64,000 nucleotides of DNA from Streptomyces deccanensis (GTDB taxonomy: Bacteria; Actinomycetota; Actinomycetes; Streptomycetales; Streptomycetaceae), in contig NZ_CP092431.1 in NCBI RefSeq assembly GCF_022385335.1, positions 5,952,001-6,016,000 of the forward strand, read 5' to 3'. Under the pieces are notes generated by a model. The model made no database searches, was not told the origin of the DNA, and saw only the letters and a list, made by a program, of their open reading frames with translations. This document shows, in pieces, positions 62,416 to 64,000 of this stretch (position 1 is the stretch's first letter; every line of letters begins with the position of its first letter). A program made the position numbers and the translations under genes.

Positions 62416-63507
62416 TCAGGCGGAGGGGTGCCAGCCCAGGGTTGGGCCTAGGTTTGTTGCGATGTCCGTCAGGATTTGGACGTAGTCCTCGTGTTCGAAG
62501 GTGAACGGCAGGGCGAAGGCCACCTCGTCGATCTCACGGAACGCGACGTGGGCCCGTAGCCGCTCGGCGATCTCCGCGGACGTGCCCACCAGGTCCGGCG
62601 CGAACAGGAGCCGCCCCGGCCCCTGCGGCGCGGTGGTCCGGGGCAACCGCTTCGCCGCGTACGCCTCGTACTTGGCGCGCTGCTCCGAGCTCGCCGAGTC
62701 GGTGGGGATGACGACGAGACCCTGCGAGACCCGGGCCCGCTCGCCGTCGGGATGGTGCGCCCGGAACTCCCGGATGTGCGAGCGCTGGATCTCGGCGAAG
62801 TCGATCGCCGCCGACCCCGGTTCCGCCGCCACCGCGCCCTCCAGCGGCTCCTCCACCTTCACCACGCTGCTGGTCAGGAAGTTCATCCCGTTCTCCCCGG
62901 CCCACCGCGCCGACCGGACGCTGCCACCGCCGTACCACGTCCGCGCGCCCAGCCCGGGGGAGTGCGGCTGGACCCGGTCGGAGAAGACCTCGAACCCCTC
63001 GGTGCCGCTGAAGTCCGTGACCGCCTCGCCGCGTACGAAGCGCAGCAGCCGCCGGACCCGCTCGAAGCCGAAGTCCTCCGCGTCGGCGGTGTCCGGATAG
63101 AGCGCCCCCTTGACGGTGTCGTAGTGCATCGGCGGTCCGACGCTGATCCCCGGGTTGAGCCGGCCGCCGGACAGGAGGTCGACCGTGGCCAGGTCCTCGG
63201 CCAGCCGCAGCGGGTTCTCCCAGCCCAACGGGATGACCGCGGTGCCCAGTTCGATACGGGACGTGCGCTGCGAGGCGGCCGCCAACACCGCGACGGGGGA
63301 GGAGATGCCGTACTGCAGATGACGATGGCGCAGCCACGCGCTGTCGAAGCCGAGCCGCTCGCCCAGTTCGATGATCTCCAGCGTCGACTCGTGGCCCCGG
63401 CGCGGGTCGGCCTCGTCGAACAGCCCGATGGTCAGGAACCCCAGCTTCCGCAACGGCCTCGCCGCCGGTGCGCTGACGCCGTTCTCCACGTTCTCGGATC
63501 CGGCCAT
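62416..63507 (-). CDS. LLM-class flavin-dependent oxidoreductase
   Basis: A 363-aa luciferase-like TIM-barrel protein using FMN or F420. Family motifs: LGFLTIGLFDEADPRRGHESTLEIIELGERLGFDSAWLRHRH near the N terminus, TSRIELGTAVIPLGWENPLRLAEDLATVDLLSGGRLNPGISVG (about 85-125), and the later VGTSAEIAERLRAH. The substrate is unknown. The ATG at 63507 follows GGAG; a TTG at 63519 could add four residues. It is divergent from the truncated membrane-protein gene at the right edge. Confidence 0.88.
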   Translation of the reverse strand: MAGSENVENGVSAPAARPLRKLGFLTIGLFDEADPRRGHESTLEIIELGERLGFDSAWLRHRHLQYGISSPVAVLAAASQRTSRIELGTAVIPLGWENPLRLAEDLATVDLLSGGRLNPGISVGPPMHYDTVKGALYPDTADAEDFGFERVRRLLRFVRGEAVTDFSGTEGFEVFSDRVQPHSPGLGARTWYGGGSVRSARWAGENGMNFLTSSVVKVEEPLEGAVAAEPGSAAIDFAEIQRSHIREFRAHHPDGERARVSQGLVVIPTDSASSEQRAKYEAYAAKRLPRTTAPQGPGRLLFAPDLVGTSAEIAERLRAHVAFREIDEVAFALPFTFEHEDYVQILTDIATNLGPTLGWHPSA

Positions 63508-63828
63508 CGTCTTCTCCAAGTCCTGCGGCGCGCTTCGGTGGTGGGGACGATTGTGGCAGGTGGGTCCTGGGAGGTGCCGAGTGGACTCGGTGCCGGCGGT
63601 GAGTGTGTTCCGTGAACGGGCGTACGGAGCCGGGGAGTTGCCGCTGGTCGTGCGACCTGAACTCGGTTACGGAACGTGCTGGTGCGGGCTCTGTCATCAC
63701 ACACCGCGATCATGGGGCGCCCAGCCGGGACGATCACGGGAACGACCGGGATGATGATCCGGAAAAGTTGAGGTTTCGGGCGGCGGGTGGGGCCAGCGAA
63801 GTGCCGGATCTCTCGTACAGTTTGCGCC
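63508..63828. promoter_or_regulatory. Divergent intergenic region near the right edge
   Basis: 321 bp between the oxidoreductase gene and the truncated gene. TACAGT at 63816-63821 may be a -10 for the rightward gene, but no -35 fits. I see nothing else. Confidence 0.3.
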
Positions 63829-64000
63829 GTGGGATCTCTGCGCAATCCGATCGGGCCGCTTCCCTCCACCATCTACTGGCGACGGAGGGCCGTTCTGCTG
63901 ACCGTCGTCGGTCTGCTCGCGATCCTCGTCGTGTGGGTCGTCACCGGCGGTGGCGGAGACGGCGACAACAACGCGGGTGGGCCCGACGGAAAGAATCCCG
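63829..64000 (+). CDS. Truncated membrane protein (runs off the right edge)
   Basis: 57 codons visible from GTG 63829. A basic N terminus (GSLRNPIGPLPSTIYWRRR) precedes one membrane segment (about 20-40), then a Gly/Asp/Asn-rich linker. It resembles streptomycete proteins with a cytoplasmic tail, one helix and an extracellular domain, but the domain itself is missing, so function cannot be assigned. Confidence 0.7.
   Translation, partial: MGSLRNPIGPLPSTIYWRRRAVLLTVVGLLAILVVWVVTGGGGDGDNNAGGPDGKNP

Overview
The window is chromosomal DNA from a Streptomyces-type actinomycete. It is very GC-rich, uses many GTG and TTG starts, has GGAGG-type ribosome sites and many 4-bp start/stop overlaps, and carries genus-typical genes (tipA, lsr2, sigE-cseA-cseB-cseC, DUF5753 and BldB-type regulator relatives). 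From memory, the gene order follows the core region of the S. coelicolor chromosome that holds tipA, ftsH, nuoD2, lsr2, clpC and sigE, read in reverse. I see no rRNA, tRNA, prophage, insertion sequence or CRISPR array. Both ends are cut: the left edge falls inside a terminator and the last gene is truncated.

Layout. Positions 1-12.8 kb hold regulators and membrane functions: an anti-sigma-type ATPase divergent from an XRE/DUF5753 regulator, an aldehyde dehydrogenase, a PadR regulator with its DrrAB-type ABC exporter, glutamate decarboxylase divergent from a PucR-like regulator, a TipA homologue and a DedA protein. Positions 12.9-20.3 kb are housekeeping: a ThrE-type exporter, pyrophosphatase, D-Ala-D-Ala carboxypeptidase, a DUF2342 metalloprotease, tilS and hpt. 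Then come ftsH and a folate cluster (folE, folP, a SnoaL-like gene, folB, folK, DUF3180; 20.5-26.6 kb). Positions 26.6-36.2 kb hold envelope and respiratory accessory genes: an MprF/LysX-like aminoacyltransferase divergent from an alpha/beta hydrolase, a coiled-coil membrane protein, a pair of bacterial PH-domain proteins, an orphan nuoD and a MidA/NDUFAF7-like methyltransferase. A NarL-type two-component pair and two solo genes follow. Positions 41.0-46.5 kb are one cofactor operon: a PanG-like reductase, panC, nadB, nadC and coaX. Positions 46.7-53 kb include small genes, a BlaI-type regulator, an ArgA-type acetyltransferase, lsr2 and clpC. Positions 53-57 kb hold an M23 peptidase with a structured leader and a TetR/MFS efflux pair. 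Positions 57.0-60.5 kb (minus strand) are the envelope-stress operon sigE-cseA-cseB-cseC, followed by mutY, a luciferase-like oxidoreductase and a truncated membrane protein.

How it works together. Several neighbours form regulator-target or enzyme-substrate pairs. The PadR gene sits upstream of a promoter flanked by two copies of an 18-bp operator. The TetR/MFS intergenic region holds a 23-bp nearly perfect inverted repeat. clpC is preceded by two sites matching the ClgR consensus. nuoD2 lies tail-to-tail with the homologue of the enzyme that methylates its mitochondrial counterpart. The MprF-like synthase is divergent from a candidate hydrolase, resembling known aminoacyl-phosphatidylglycerol synthase/hydrolase pairs. 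The TipA homologue is full length but has Gly at position 214, where the thiopeptide-capturing Cys is expected.

Non-coding structure is rich. A composite hairpin element with a shared GCGCGGGGAACTGCGCG core recurs just downstream of at least six genes, and a roughly 350-bp degenerate repeat array fills the gap between mutY and the oxidoreductase gene. All functional calls come from reading sequence and recalled family knowledge; no searches were run.
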